From assembly GCA_027438535.1 (NCBI GenBank), contig DAIAMA010000044.1, positions 1 to 8,012 of the forward strand: DNA of 8,012 bases, in the 5' to 3' direction. Under the pieces are notes generated by a model. That model searched no databases and was not told where the DNA came from. It saw nothing but the letters and a program-made list of their open reading frames with translations. Positions 1-7,232 of the stretch are shown here, piece by piece (position 1 is the stretch's first letter; each line of letters begins with the position of its first letter). This DNA is from a bacterium (lineage in GTDB: Bacteria > Pseudomonadota > Gammaproteobacteria > Burkholderiales > Thiobacteraceae). A program made the translations under genes and the position numbers.

Positions 1-290
1 GTTATCGCGCGCGTAAATATATCGGCGCTTATCTCGCGGTGCTGGGCGGGGCGGATGCGATCTTGTTCGGCGGCGGGGTCGGCGAGCACGCGCCGGAGAT
101 TCGCGCGCGCATACTCCATGGCTTGGCGTGGGCGGGTGTTGAGATTGACGCTACGCGTAATCACGCCGCGCTGGGCGTGGAAGCGCGCATTGCTCACGCC
201 GGCAGCCCGGTTGCGGTGTGGGTGCTGCCGGTAAATGAGGCTGCGATTCTGGCTCAAGCAGCGCTCACACTGATGAAAGGAAAAGCATGA
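1..290 (+). CDS. ackA: Acetate kinase, C-terminal part (5' end outside the window)
   Basis: This is the last 95 codons of an acetate kinase, read in the frame starting at base 3. The enzyme interconverts acetyl phosphate + ADP and acetate + ATP in the cytoplasm. The visible part carries the family's C-terminal landmarks: [16 protein letters not shown], then a nucleotide-binding loop [13 protein letters not shown] (usually written TGGIGEN...IR in this family), and finally [12 protein letters not shown], matching the PTNEE...IA segment whose Glu is a metal ligand in characterised acetate kinases. The Asn-to-His change in GGVGEH and the Gly in place of Thr mark it as a divergent member, but nothing looks broken. 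The active-site Arg, His and Asp residues lie upstream of the window. The stop codon overlaps the start of the phosphoketolase gene, which makes the acetyl phosphate this enzyme uses, so the two are almost certainly one operon. Confidence 0.93.
   Translation, partial: YRARKYIGAYLAVLGGADAILFGGGVGEHAPEIRARILHGLAWAGVEIDATRNHAALGVEARIAHAGSPVAVWVLPVNEAAILAQAALTLMKGKA
276..281 (+). promoter_or_regulatory. Ribosome binding site of the phosphoketolase gene
   Basis: AAAGGA lies 5 bases before the ATG at 287, inside the last codons of the acetate kinase gene. It supports this ATG as the phosphoketolase start and fits reinitiation by ribosomes finishing acetate kinase. Confidence 0.7.
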
Positions 291-2659
291 ATCCAACAAC
301 CAACCCCCCGCTTTCCGCCGATACCTTGCATTGGATGGATCGCTACTGGCGCGCGGCAAACTATCTTTCGGTGGGCCAAATTTATCTGCTCGACAATCCC
401 TTGCTCAGGGAGCCGCTCACGCTCGATCACGTCAAGCCGCGCTTGCTGGGGCATTGGGGCACGACGCCGGGGCTGAATTTTATTTACGTGCACTTGAACC
501 GCATCATCAAGGCGCATGACTTGAATATGATGTATGTGATCGGCCCCGGCCACGGCGGCCCCGGCATCGTGGCGAACACTTGGCTCGAAGGCAGTTACAG
601 CGAGGTCTATCCCAATCTGCCGCAGAGCGCCGTGGGCATGCAGCGCTTATTCAAGCAATTTTCTTTTCCGGGTGGTATTCCCTCGCATGTCGCGCCGGAA
701 ACGCCGGGTTCGATCCACGAGGGCGGCGAGCTGGGCTATGCGCTGTCGCATGCCTATGGCGCGGCTTTCGACAATCCGGATTTAATTGTCGCGTGTGTGG
801 TGGGCGACGGCGAGGCCGAGACCGGGCCGATGGCCGCCGCCTGGCACTCGAATAAATTTTTGAACCCGGCGCAAGATGGCGCGGTGTTGCCGATTTTGCA
901 TCTCAACGGCTACAAGATCGCCAACCCGGCGGTGCTGGCGCGCATCCCGCACGCTGAACTCGAAAGCCTGTTTACCGGCTACGGCTATCACCCTTACTTC
1001 GTCGAAGGCGAGGAGCCGGAGGCCATGCATCAATCGATGGCGGCAACGCTGGATACGGCGTTGGCCGATATCCGGGCGATTCAAAACGCTGCGCGCACCC
1101 AGGGCGCGATGACGCGCCCGCGCTGGCCGATGATTATCTTGCGCACGCCCAAGGGCTGGACCGGGCCCAAAGAAGTGGACGGCAAAAAAACCGAAGGCTC
1201 GTGGCGCTCGCATCAAGTGCCGTTCGGCGAGTTAGCGGCAAAGCCCGAGCACCTGCAATTGCTTGAAGAGTGGATGCGCAGCTATCACCCCGAAGAATTG
1301 TTCGATGCTGACGGTGCGCCGCGTGCCGAATTGCGCGCGCTGGCGCCAAGAGGCGAGCGGCGCATGGGCGCGAACCCGCATGCCAATGGCGGCATGCTGC
1401 TGCGCGATCTGCGCATGCCGGATTTCCGCGATTATGCGGTCGAGGTGCCGAAACCCGGTGCCGTGGAAGACGAATCGACGCGCGTGCAGGGCCAGTTCAT
1501 GCGCGACGTGCTGCAACTCAACGCCGAGGCGCGCAACTTCCGTATCTTCAGCCCGGACGAAACGGCGTCGAACCGCTGGAGCGCGCTGTTCGAAGTGACT
1601 AATCGCGCTTGGATGGCCGAGCGTTTAGCCGAAGACGATCACCTCGCGCCCGACGGACGGGTAATGGAGATTTTATCCGAACATACTTGCCAAGGCTGGC
1701 TGGAAGGCTATCTGCTCACCGGGCGGCACGGCTTATTTTCGTGCTACGAAGCGTTTATCCATATCGTGGATTCGATGTTCAACCAGCATGCCAAGTGGAT
1801 CAAGGTGAGCAAGGAAATTCCGTGGCGCCGGCCGATCGCCTCGCTCAACTACCTGCTCACGTCGCACGTTTGGCGCCAAGATCACAATGGCTTCTCGCAC
1901 CAAGATCCGGGATTTATCGACCATGTGGTGAATAAGAAGGCGGACATTATTCGCGTCTACCTGCCGCCAGACGCCAACACCTTGTTGTCGGTGGCCGACC
2001 ATTGCTTGCGCAGCCGGAACAAGATCAATGTCATCGTTGCCGGCAAGCACCCGGAATTGCAGTGGCTGGATATGGCGGCGGCGATCACGCATTGCACGGC
2101 CGGCATTGGGATATGGGAATGGGCGAGCAGCGATGCCGGTGGCGCGCCGGATGTGGTGATGGCCTGTGCCGGCGATGTGCCCACATTGGAGACGCTGGCT
2201 GCCGTGTCTATACTGCGGCAGCATCTGCCGGCACTTAAGGTGCGTGTCGTCAATGTCGTGGATTTGATGACGCTCCAGCCCCAAGAAGAGCATCCGGATG
2301 GGTTGAATGACCAAGACTTCGATGCGCTGTTCACCACCGATAAGCCGATAGTCTTCGCCTATCACGGCTACCCGTGGCTGATCCATCGCCTGACTTACCG
2401 CCGCACCAATCACGATAATTTGCACGTGCGCGGCTACAAAGAAGAAGGCAGCACCACCACGCCTTTCGATATGGCGGTGCGCAATGACCTCGACCGTTTT
2501 CATTTGGTGATGGATGTGATCGACCGCGTGCCCGCACTCGGCGCGCGCGCGGCGCATCTCAAGCAACAGATGCGCGACAAGCGCGTCGAGCACCGGCAAT
2601 ACATCACGACGCATGGCTGCGATATGCCCGAAATCGAGCATTGGAAATGGCCCCTATAG
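287..2659 (+). CDS. xfp: Xylulose-5-phosphate/fructose-6-phosphate phosphoketolase
   Basis: A complete 790-residue protein, normal for the family (about 790-825). This cytoplasmic thiamine-diphosphate enzyme cleaves xylulose-5-P (and often fructose-6-P) with phosphate to acetyl phosphate and glyceraldehyde-3-P or erythrose-4-P. Both family signatures are present: EGGELGY at residues 145-151 and GDGEAETG at 173-180, the latter part of the diphosphate/Mg site. Histidines equivalent to the catalytic set of the bifidobacterial enzyme are visible: H56 in GHWGTTPG, H89 in GPGHGG, H134 in IPSH, and H533 and H538 in [21 protein letters not shown] (464-475) begins the cofactor-contacting part of the middle domain. 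The order is N-terminal PP domain, middle PYR domain, C-terminal transketolase-like domain. Substrate preference cannot be read from sequence. The ATGA overlap with acetate kinase shows that acetyl phosphate production and use are co-expressed. Confidence 0.97.
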   Translation: MNPTTNPPLSADTLHWMDRYWRAANYLSVGQIYLLDNPLLREPLTLDHVKPRLLGHWGTTPGLNFIYVHLNRIIKAHDLNMMYVIGPGHGGPGIVANTWLEGSYSEVYPNLPQSAVGMQRLFKQFSFPGGIPSHVAPETPGSIHEGGELGYALSHAYGAAFDNPDLIVACVVGDGEAETGPMAAAWHSNKFLNPAQDGAVLPILHLNGYKIANPAVLARIPHAELESLFTGYGYHPYFVEGEEPEAMHQSMAATLDTALADIRAIQNAARTQGAMTRPRWPMIILRTPKGWTGPKEVDGKKTEGSWRSHQVPFGELAAKPEHLQLLEEWMRSYHPEELFDADGAPRAELRALAPRGERRMGANPHANGGMLLRDLRMPDFRDYAVEVPKPGAVEDESTRVQGQFMRDVLQLNAEARNFRIFSPDETASNRWSALFEVTNRAWMAERLAEDDHLAPDGRVMEILSEHTCQGWLEGYLLTGRHGLFSCYEAFIHIVDSMFNQHAKWIKVSKEIPWRRPIASLNYLLTSHVWRQDHNGFSHQDPGFIDHVVNKKADIIRVYLPPDANTLLSVADHCLRSRNKINVIVAGKHPELQWLDMAAAITHCTAGIGIWEWASSDAGGAPDVVMACAGDVPTLETLAAVSILRQHLPALKVRVVNVVDLMTLQPQEEHPDGLNDQDFDALFTTDKPIVFAYHGYPWLIHRLTYRRTNHDNLHVRGYKEEGSTTTPFDMAVRNDLDRFHLVMDVIDRVPALGARAAHLKQQMRDKRVEHRQYITTHGCDMPEIEHWKWPL

Positions 2660-2701
2660 ACGGCGCTTTCCCACGCGCCAGCATAAACCGGCAGGCTTTG
2701 T

Positions 2702-2707
2702 TAAAAT
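2702..2707 (+). promoter_or_regulatory. Possible -10 box of a promoter for the ankyrin gene
   Basis: TAAAAT in the context TTGTTAAAATGATG, 59 bases before the ankyrin gene start, resembles a sigma-70 -10 element. The positions where a -35 box is expected (around 2679-2684, CAGCAT) do not match the consensus. The ankyrin gene may have its own promoter, or may be read through from the phosphoketolase operon. The rest of the 107-base gap holds only a weak 5-bp hairpin (GGCGC 2662-2666, GCGCC 2675-2679) without a T-tract. Confidence 0.3.
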
Positions 2708-2754
2708 GATGAAATTACGGGGGAAATGCCCCTGCTCACCAAATGGAATTCGTC

Positions 2755-2760
2755 CGGAGG
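2755..2760 (+). promoter_or_regulatory. Ribosome binding site of the ankyrin gene
   Basis: CGGAGG lies 6 bases before the ATG at 2767. It decides the start: an in-frame ATG at 2743 lies upstream of this site and would place the Shine-Dalgarno inside the coding region. Confidence 0.8.
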
Positions 2761-2766
2761 TTCGCC

Positions 2767-3330
2767 ATGTCTCAAGCCCTATTCGATGCCGTCAAAAGCG
2801 GCAATCTGCCGCAGCTCAATAGCGCCATGCAAGGGGCCGATATTAACGCCGCGGGCGAGGGCGGCATGACGCCGCTGATGCTCGCCGCCAACCTGGGCCA
2901 ATTGGACATGGTCAAAGCACTGCTGGCCGCCGGTGCCGACGTCGGCGCGCGCGACGAGCGCGAATACACCGCCTTGATGCACGGCGTCTACAACCCCGAT
3001 CTGGATCGCGGTTTCCCGGAAGTGGTGAAAGCCTTGATCGATGCCGGCGCCGATATCGAAACCAAGATTTTCTACGCAATCCGTCCGCTGATGCTCGCCG
3101 CCGGCGCGGGCGAAGCCGGTGTGGTGCAAGTGTTGCTGAACGCTGGCGCCGACCCGAAAGCGCGCAACGAAGGCGGCCGCACCGCCTTGATGATGGTGAA
3201 GGACAAGGACTACATCGACGTCATCAATCTGCTGCACGAAGCCGAGATGGCTGTCGGCGGAGAAGACTGCAACTCACGCAACGCACCGGGCTCGAATGTG
3301 GTGACTTTCCTCAAGAAAGATAAGCACTAG
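2767..3330 (+). CDS. Small ankyrin-repeat protein
   Basis: A 187-residue protein made almost entirely of ankyrin repeats, which normally mediate protein-protein binding; the partner is unknown. A degenerate first repeat (residues 1-30, ending GADINAAG) is followed by good repeats at about 31-63 (GGMTPLMLAANLGQLDMVKA, then LLAAGADVGARD), 64-100, 101-133 (RPLMLAAGAGEAGVVQVLLN, then AGADPKARN) and 134-160 (EGGRTALMMV...VINLLHE). The third repeat (64-100) is longer than usual, with extra residues (NPDLDRGF) between its helices. A polar tail (161-187, ending TFLKKDKH) follows. There is no signal peptide or membrane segment, so it is probably cytoplasmic. The start at 2767 is chosen from the CGGAGG site six bases upstream. 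It follows the phosphoketolase gene on the same strand after 107 bases, which may be co-transcription or chance. I do not recognise a specific named family. Confidence 0.9.
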   Translation: MSQALFDAVKSGNLPQLNSAMQGADINAAGEGGMTPLMLAANLGQLDMVKALLAAGADVGARDEREYTALMHGVYNPDLDRGFPEVVKALIDAGADIETKIFYAIRPLMLAAGAGEAGVVQVLLNAGADPKARNEGGRTALMMVKDKDYIDVINLLHEAEMAVGGEDCNSRNAPGSNVVTFLKKDKH

Positions 3331-3339
3331 TTTTCCACC

Positions 3340-6300
3340 TTACTGCGCCACCTCTGCCCACGCCTTCTCCAGCCGCTTGTAGGAAATCGGATAAGGCGTT
3401 TTCAATTCCTGCGCGAACAGCGAGACACGCAATTCTTCCAGCATCCAGCGAAACTCGGTGAGTTTTGCATCGCTGATGCCGGCCTTGCGGTGTTTTTCCA
3501 AGCGCGCTTGATAGCGCTGCCACCATTCCCGGATACTCACCGTGTGCTTCGTATCGCGCTCGGCATTTTCGCGATACTTATCCAGCCGCCGTTGCATTGC
3601 TTTCAGATAGCGCGGAAAGTGTTGCAAGTGTATCCATGGCGTGGCGCTGAGAAAGCGCTTGTACACGAGGTTGGCCAACTGCTCGCGCAGGTCGGCGGCC
3701 AGCGGCGCGGGATATTTGCCCGGCAAGCGCGCTTGCAGCGCATGTAATTCGGTAAAAACTTCGGCGGCCAGGCGTGCGGCGGCTTGTGCTACGGCGGGTA
3801 AGCGCGTTTTGGCACGGTCGCGCTGTTTATCGAATGCCTTTTCACTGCGCGGCAGTTCGTCATCACCGATAAAGGCGCGATCGGCGATGCAGGTGAGGAA
3901 ATCGTCGCGTAACTCCTCTGTATTCATCACGGCGCGCGCTTGCATGGCGATTTGATTGAAGCCGGGAATATTTTTTTCGAGTTGCTTGATTTGCTCTTTC
4001 AGCGCGAGCCAAAGCAGGCGCCTCACGCCGGCGCGCAGCGATAGCGCCGCCGCGTCCGCGGTATCGAACAGGCGAATCGAAACGCTGTCGCCGTTATCGA
4101 CCAGCGCTGGGTAAGCGGTGAGTTGCGCGCCCTTGCGGTTAAAGCTGATTTTTTCCGGCAAGTCGCCGAAATCCCATTGGGTGAGCCCCTCGCGTTCGTG
4201 GGTGGTGTCGGCGGATTGGGCGAAAGTCATTTGCGCCGTTTGCCCCAGCTTTTGCCGCAGCTCGCTCAGATCGCGGCTGGCGGCGAGTTCGTTACCGGCT
4301 TCGTCGATGACGCGAAATCGCATGCGCAAATGTGGGGGTAATTCATTGATGCGCCAGTCGTCGGGGCCGATAGCTAAGTTGTATTGTTTCTTGATGAAAG
4401 CGGCTAGAGTGGCGGTGAGATGCGGCTGCGTCTCACCTCTCTCTAGGGGAGAAGAGGCGCGATATTCGCCGAGAAACACCGTGACAAATTCCGAATGCGG
4501 CAACAAGCGATTGCGCATCGGCTTCGGCAGACATTTAATCAACGCCGTGATCTTGTCGCGGATCATGCCCGGCACCAGCCAGTCGCAGCGCGTTTCGTTT
4601 ACCCGATTCAGCAGATGCAGCGGCAGGGTGAGGGTGACGCCATCCAGCGCATGCCCCGGCTCGAAGCGGTAGCTGAGCGCGCAAGCGCTATCCTCCACTT
4701 GCAGAGTGTCGGGGAATAAGATTTCCGTCACGTCTTCCGCGCCGTGGCGCATCAAATCGTCGCGCTGCATGAACAGCAGCTTGGGATTTTCGCGTTCCGC
4801 TTCGCGCCGCCATTTCTCGAAGCCGTGGCCATTGACGATATCGGCCGGGATGCGCGCAGCGAAAAACGCGAACATTTTTTCTTCATCCACCAGCACATCG
4901 GGGCGGCGCGATTTGTGCTCCAGCTCGCGAATCTCTTCGACCAGCGCTTGGTTGTGCAGGAAGAACTTTGCTTTAGTCTCGTATTCGCCCGCCACGAGAG
5001 CGGCGCGTATAAAAATTTCGCGCGACTGCTTTGGATCGATGCTGCCGAAGTGCACGCGCCGGCGCGGCGTGAGCGTCAAGCTATAGAGCGTGATGCGCTC
5101 GAATGCCACGACTTGCGCCGCGCTCTTTTCCCAATGCGGGTCGAAGTAGTGGCGCTTGATCAGATGCGCGCCGACTTGTTCTACCCACTCCGGCTCGATT
5201 TTGGCCACGCTGCGCGCGTAAAGTTTGCCGGTTTCGGTGAGTTCCGCCGCCATGATCCATTTCGCGCCTTTCTTGAATAGGCTCGAGCCGGGATGAATGT
5301 GGAATTTGATTTCGCGCGCGCCCTGATAGTGCCCCTCGTCGGCTTTGACACCGATATTACCGATCAGCCCGGCGAGCAGCGCGCGGTGAATTTGCTCATA
5401 AGTGGCGGGTGAGGGATTGAGGCGCAGGCCCAGTTCGGCCGCTTGTGCGGCGAGTTGGCCGTGCAAGTCGTGCCACTCGCGCAACCGCAGATAGGAAAGG
5501 AAATGCGCGTGACACTCTTCCAATAATTTGCGCTGCGATTTTTTGTGCTTCAGCGATTCTTCATAGAACGCCCAGACTTTCAGCAGCCCCATGAAATCCG
5601 AATGCTCGCCCACGAAATATTTATGCTTTTCATCCGCTGCGTTCTCCGAACCCATAGGCCGTATGCGCGGGTCTTGCACCGAAAGTGCGGAGGCGATGAT
5701 CAATATCTCGGTGACGCAATGCTGCTCTTGTGCCGCCAGCAGCATGCGCGCGAGCTTGGGGTCGAGCGTGAGCCGCGCCAGTTGCGCGCCCACCGGCGTG
5801 AGGCGGCGCGCCTCATCCACCGCGTTTAATTCTTGCAGCAGGCCGTAGCCGTCGGCGATCATGCGCGCCGACGGCGGCTCGATGAAGGGGAAAGCCGCGA
5901 CATCGCCCAGATCCAGCGCGGCCATGCGCAGAATCGTGCCGGCGAGCGAGGTGCGCAGAATTTCCGGGTCGGTGAAGCGCGGGCGGCCCTGAAAATCTTG
6001 CTCGCTATAGAGCCGCACGCACACGCCGGAGGAGACGCGCCCGCAGCGCCCGGCACGCTGGTTGGCCGAAGCTTGTGCGATGGGCTCGATCAGCAGTTGA
6101 TCGACTTTGTTGCGGTAACTGTAGCGCTTGATGCGCGCGCTACCGGGGTCGATCACATAGCGGATGCCGGGCACGGTGAGCGATGTTTCCGCTACATTGG
6201 TGGCAAGGATAATGCGGCGCGCGTTGCCGGGATGGAACACGCGCTCTTGTTCCTGCGCCGATTGCCGCGCGAACAAGGGCAGAATCTCCACGCCCGGCGG

Positions 6301-7083
6301 ATGATGTTTTCTGAGTAGCTCGGCGGTATCGCGAATCTCGCGCTCACCGGGCAGAAAAATCAGCACATCGCCTTCGCGCGAGAGGCGCGAAACTTCGTCC
6401 ACCGCATCGACGATGGCTTGTTCCATATCGCGCTCTTGATCGTCCTCGTCTTCCGAGCGCACCGGGCGATAACGCATTTCCACCGGGTACAAGCGGCCCG
6501 AAACTTCGATAACCGGCGCATCGCTAAAATGTTTGGAGAACATTTCCGTGTTGATGGTGGCCGATGTGATGATGAGCTTGAGATCGGGTCGCTTGGGCAA
6601 AAGCTGCTTCAGATAGCCAAGCAAAAAGTCGATGTTCAAGCTGCGCTCGTGTGCTTCATCGATGATCAGCGTGTCGTAGCGCTTGAGCAGCCGGTCGGTC
6701 TGGGTTTCCGCGAGCAGAATGCCATCCGTCATTACCTTGATCAGATTATCCGCGCTGCCCTTGTCGGTGAAGCGTACCTTATAGCCCACCAGATCGCCCG
6801 GCTGCGACTGCAGTTCATGGGCAATGCGCCCCGCCACCGTGCGCGCCGCGATGCGGCGTGGCTGGGTGCAGCCGATGAAGCCATGCGTGCCGCGCTTGAG
6901 ATCGAGGCAAATCTTTGGCAATTGCGTGGTCTTGCCGGAACCGGTTTCGCCCGCCACGACTATCACTTGATGCGCGGCAATGGCGCGCGCAATCTCCTCG
7001 CGTTTGGCGGCGATGGGCAGTTCTTCCGGATAAATAATGGCCGGGATACGGGCGAGGCGCGCTTGGTGTTTGTCACTATTCAT
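3340..7083 (-). CDS. hrpA: ATP-dependent RNA helicase HrpA (DEAH box)
   Basis: A 1247-residue DEAH-box RNA helicase, close to the roughly 1300 of E. coli HrpA, a cytoplasmic enzyme linked to rescue of collided ribosomes and mRNA processing. Motifs, counted from the ATG at 7083: Walker A GETGSGKTT (45-53), DEAH (142-145), SAT (174-176), LIFLPG (241-246), TNVAETSLTVPG (295-306) and motif VI QRAGRCGR (342-349). A winged-helix/HA2 region (about 410-515) and an OB-like fold (about 560-660, with LIGNIG and REIKFHIHPGS) follow. The long remaining part matches the DUF3418 region typical of HrpA. The N-terminus lacks some 50-60 residues that precede IIYPEELPI in E. coli; an in-frame stop at 7135-7137 rules out much extension. 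An in-frame TTG at 7098 would add five residues. Neither start has a clear Shine-Dalgarno. Residues encoded at 4414-4457 look like a small insertion. Confidence 0.96.
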   Translation of the reverse strand: MNSDKHQARLARIPAIIYPEELPIAAKREEIARAIAAHQVIVVAGETGSGKTTQLPKICLDLKRGTHGFIGCTQPRRIAARTVAGRIAHELQSQPGDLVGYKVRFTDKGSADNLIKVMTDGILLAETQTDRLLKRYDTLIIDEAHERSLNIDFLLGYLKQLLPKRPDLKLIITSATINTEMFSKHFSDAPVIEVSGRLYPVEMRYRPVRSEDEDDQERDMEQAIVDAVDEVSRLSREGDVLIFLPGEREIRDTAELLRKHHPPGVEILPLFARQSAQEQERVFHPGNARRIILATNVAETSLTVPGIRYVIDPGSARIKRYSYRNKVDQLLIEPIAQASANQRAGRCGRVSSGVCVRLYSEQDFQGRPRFTDPEILRTSLAGTILRMAALDLGDVAAFPFIEPPSARMIADGYGLLQELNAVDEARRLTPVGAQLARLTLDPKLARMLLAAQEQHCVTEILIIASALSVQDPRIRPMGSENAADEKHKYFVGEHSDFMGLLKVWAFYEESLKHKKSQRKLLEECHAHFLSYLRLREWHDLHGQLAAQAAELGLRLNPSPATYEQIHRALLAGLIGNIGVKADEGHYQGAREIKFHIHPGSSLFKKGAKWIMAAELTETGKLYARSVAKIEPEWVEQVGAHLIKRHYFDPHWEKSAAQVVAFERITLYSLTLTPRRRVHFGSIDPKQSREIFIRAALVAGEYETKAKFFLHNQALVEEIRELEHKSRRPDVLVDEEKMFAFFAARIPADIVNGHGFEKWRREAERENPKLLFMQRDDLMRHGAEDVTEILFPDTLQVEDSACALSYRFEPGHALDGVTLTLPLHLLNRVNETRCDWLVPGMIRDKITALIKCLPKPMRNRLLPHSEFVTVFLGEYRASSPLERGETQPHLTATLAAFIKKQYNLAIGPDDWRINELPPHLRMRFRVIDEAGNELAASRDLSELRQKLGQTAQMTFAQSADTTHEREGLTQWDFGDLPEKISFNRKGAQLTAYPALVDNGDSVSIRLFDTADAAALSLRAGVRRLLWLALKEQIKQLEKNIPGFNQIAMQARAVMNTEELRDDFLTCIADRAFIGDDELPRSEKAFDKQRDRAKTRLPAVAQAAARLAAEVFTELHALQARLPGKYPAPLAADLREQLANLVYKRFLSATPWIHLQHFPRYLKAMQRRLDKYRENAERDTKHTVSIREWWQRYQARLEKHRKAGISDAKLTEFRWMLEELRVSLFAQELKTPYPISYKRLEKAWAEVAQ
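4414..4457. repeat. Palindrome-rich segment inside hrpA
   Basis: Two adjoining inverted repeats lie within the hrpA reading frame. The first is GGTGAGA (4414-4420) with TCTCACC (4431-4437), perfect over 7 bp with a 10-base loop. The second is CCTCT+CTC (4436-4443) with GAG+A+AGAGG (4449-4457), an 8-bp stem with one bulge. They encode the region around ASSPLERGETQPHL, which is longer than the matching stretch of E. coli HrpA as I recall it. The pyrimidine-rich CCTCTTCTCCCC sequence on the coding strand resembles small dispersed palindromic elements of proteobacteria. No second copy is visible in this window, so identity as a mobile repeat is unproven. Confidence 0.4.
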
Positions 7084-7114
7084 GAAGGTAGAGTTCAAGC
7101 CGAAGGCGTGCAGC

Positions 7115-7133
7115 GGAAAAGAGGCGATTTTCC
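7115..7133. repeat. Short inverted repeat upstream of hrpA
   Basis: GGAAAA (7115-7120) and TTTTCC (7128-7133) are perfect 6-bp arms around a 7-base loop, in the 115-base gap between hrpA and the regulator gene. It could be a weak leader hairpin or a protein site for hrpA. There is no T-tract to make it a terminator in either direction. It may be chance. Confidence 0.2.
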
Positions 7134-7172
7134 ACTACCCGGCGGCTTAGGTAAATCGAAGTCTTGCTTTTA

Positions 7173-7194
7173 GGCCGTTACCGGAGGGCCGTTA
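7173..7194. repeat. Direct repeat GGCCGTTA, two copies
   Basis: GGCCGTTA occurs at 7173-7180 and again at 7187-7194, with starts 14 bases apart and CCGGAG between them. It lies just beyond the 3' end of the HxlR gene. Two 8-base copies are too few for a confident role: a tandem binding site or slippage product are both possible. Confidence 0.3.
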
Positions 7195-7232
7195 TGGATT
7201 ACGAATGTGCCGATTTGACATCGGAAAAATAG
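7194..7232 (+). other. Tiny plus-strand frame behind a strong Shine-Dalgarno, possible severed gene start
   Basis: GGAGG at 7183-7187 sits six bases before an ATG at 7194, which opens a 12-codon frame (MDYECADLTSEK, then TAG). It overlaps the 3' end of the HxlR gene on the other strand. The spacing is as good as for real genes in this window, but the product is tiny. It may be the surviving beginning of a gene divergent from hrpA that was cut when the lower-GC DNA to its right arrived, a leader peptide, or chance. Confidence 0.2.

Noticed and set aside
1733..2641. A 302-codon minus-strand open frame inside the phosphoketolase gene
   Set aside because: It lies wholly opposite a strongly conserved enzyme, its product is His- and Arg-rich with no recognisable domain, and long antisense frames are expected in GC-rich codons.
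2662..2679. Hairpin GGCGC...GCGCC just after the phosphoketolase stop as an intrinsic terminator
   Set aside because: The stem is only 5 bp with an 8-base loop and no T-tract follows, so it is not convincing as a terminator.
2720..2732. GGGG-AAATG-CCCC hairpin before the ankyrin gene as a regulatory element
   Set aside because: A 4-bp stem is too short to support a role; it probably arises by chance.
2743..2769. Upstream ATG at 2743 as the ankyrin gene start
   Set aside because: The CGGAGG site at 2755-2760 is placed for the ATG at 2767, and the eight extra residues do not belong to the repeat fold.
4118..5280. Several plus-strand frames of 70-184 codons opposite the middle of hrpA
   Set aside because: They are low-complexity Arg/Ser/Ala-rich translations in alternative frames of hrpA, without motifs or start signals.
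6418..7173. A 251-codon plus-strand open frame opposite the start of hrpA
   Set aside because: The hrpA helicase motifs on the other strand are unmistakable, and this product shows no family features or ribosome site. It is a shadow of hrpA.
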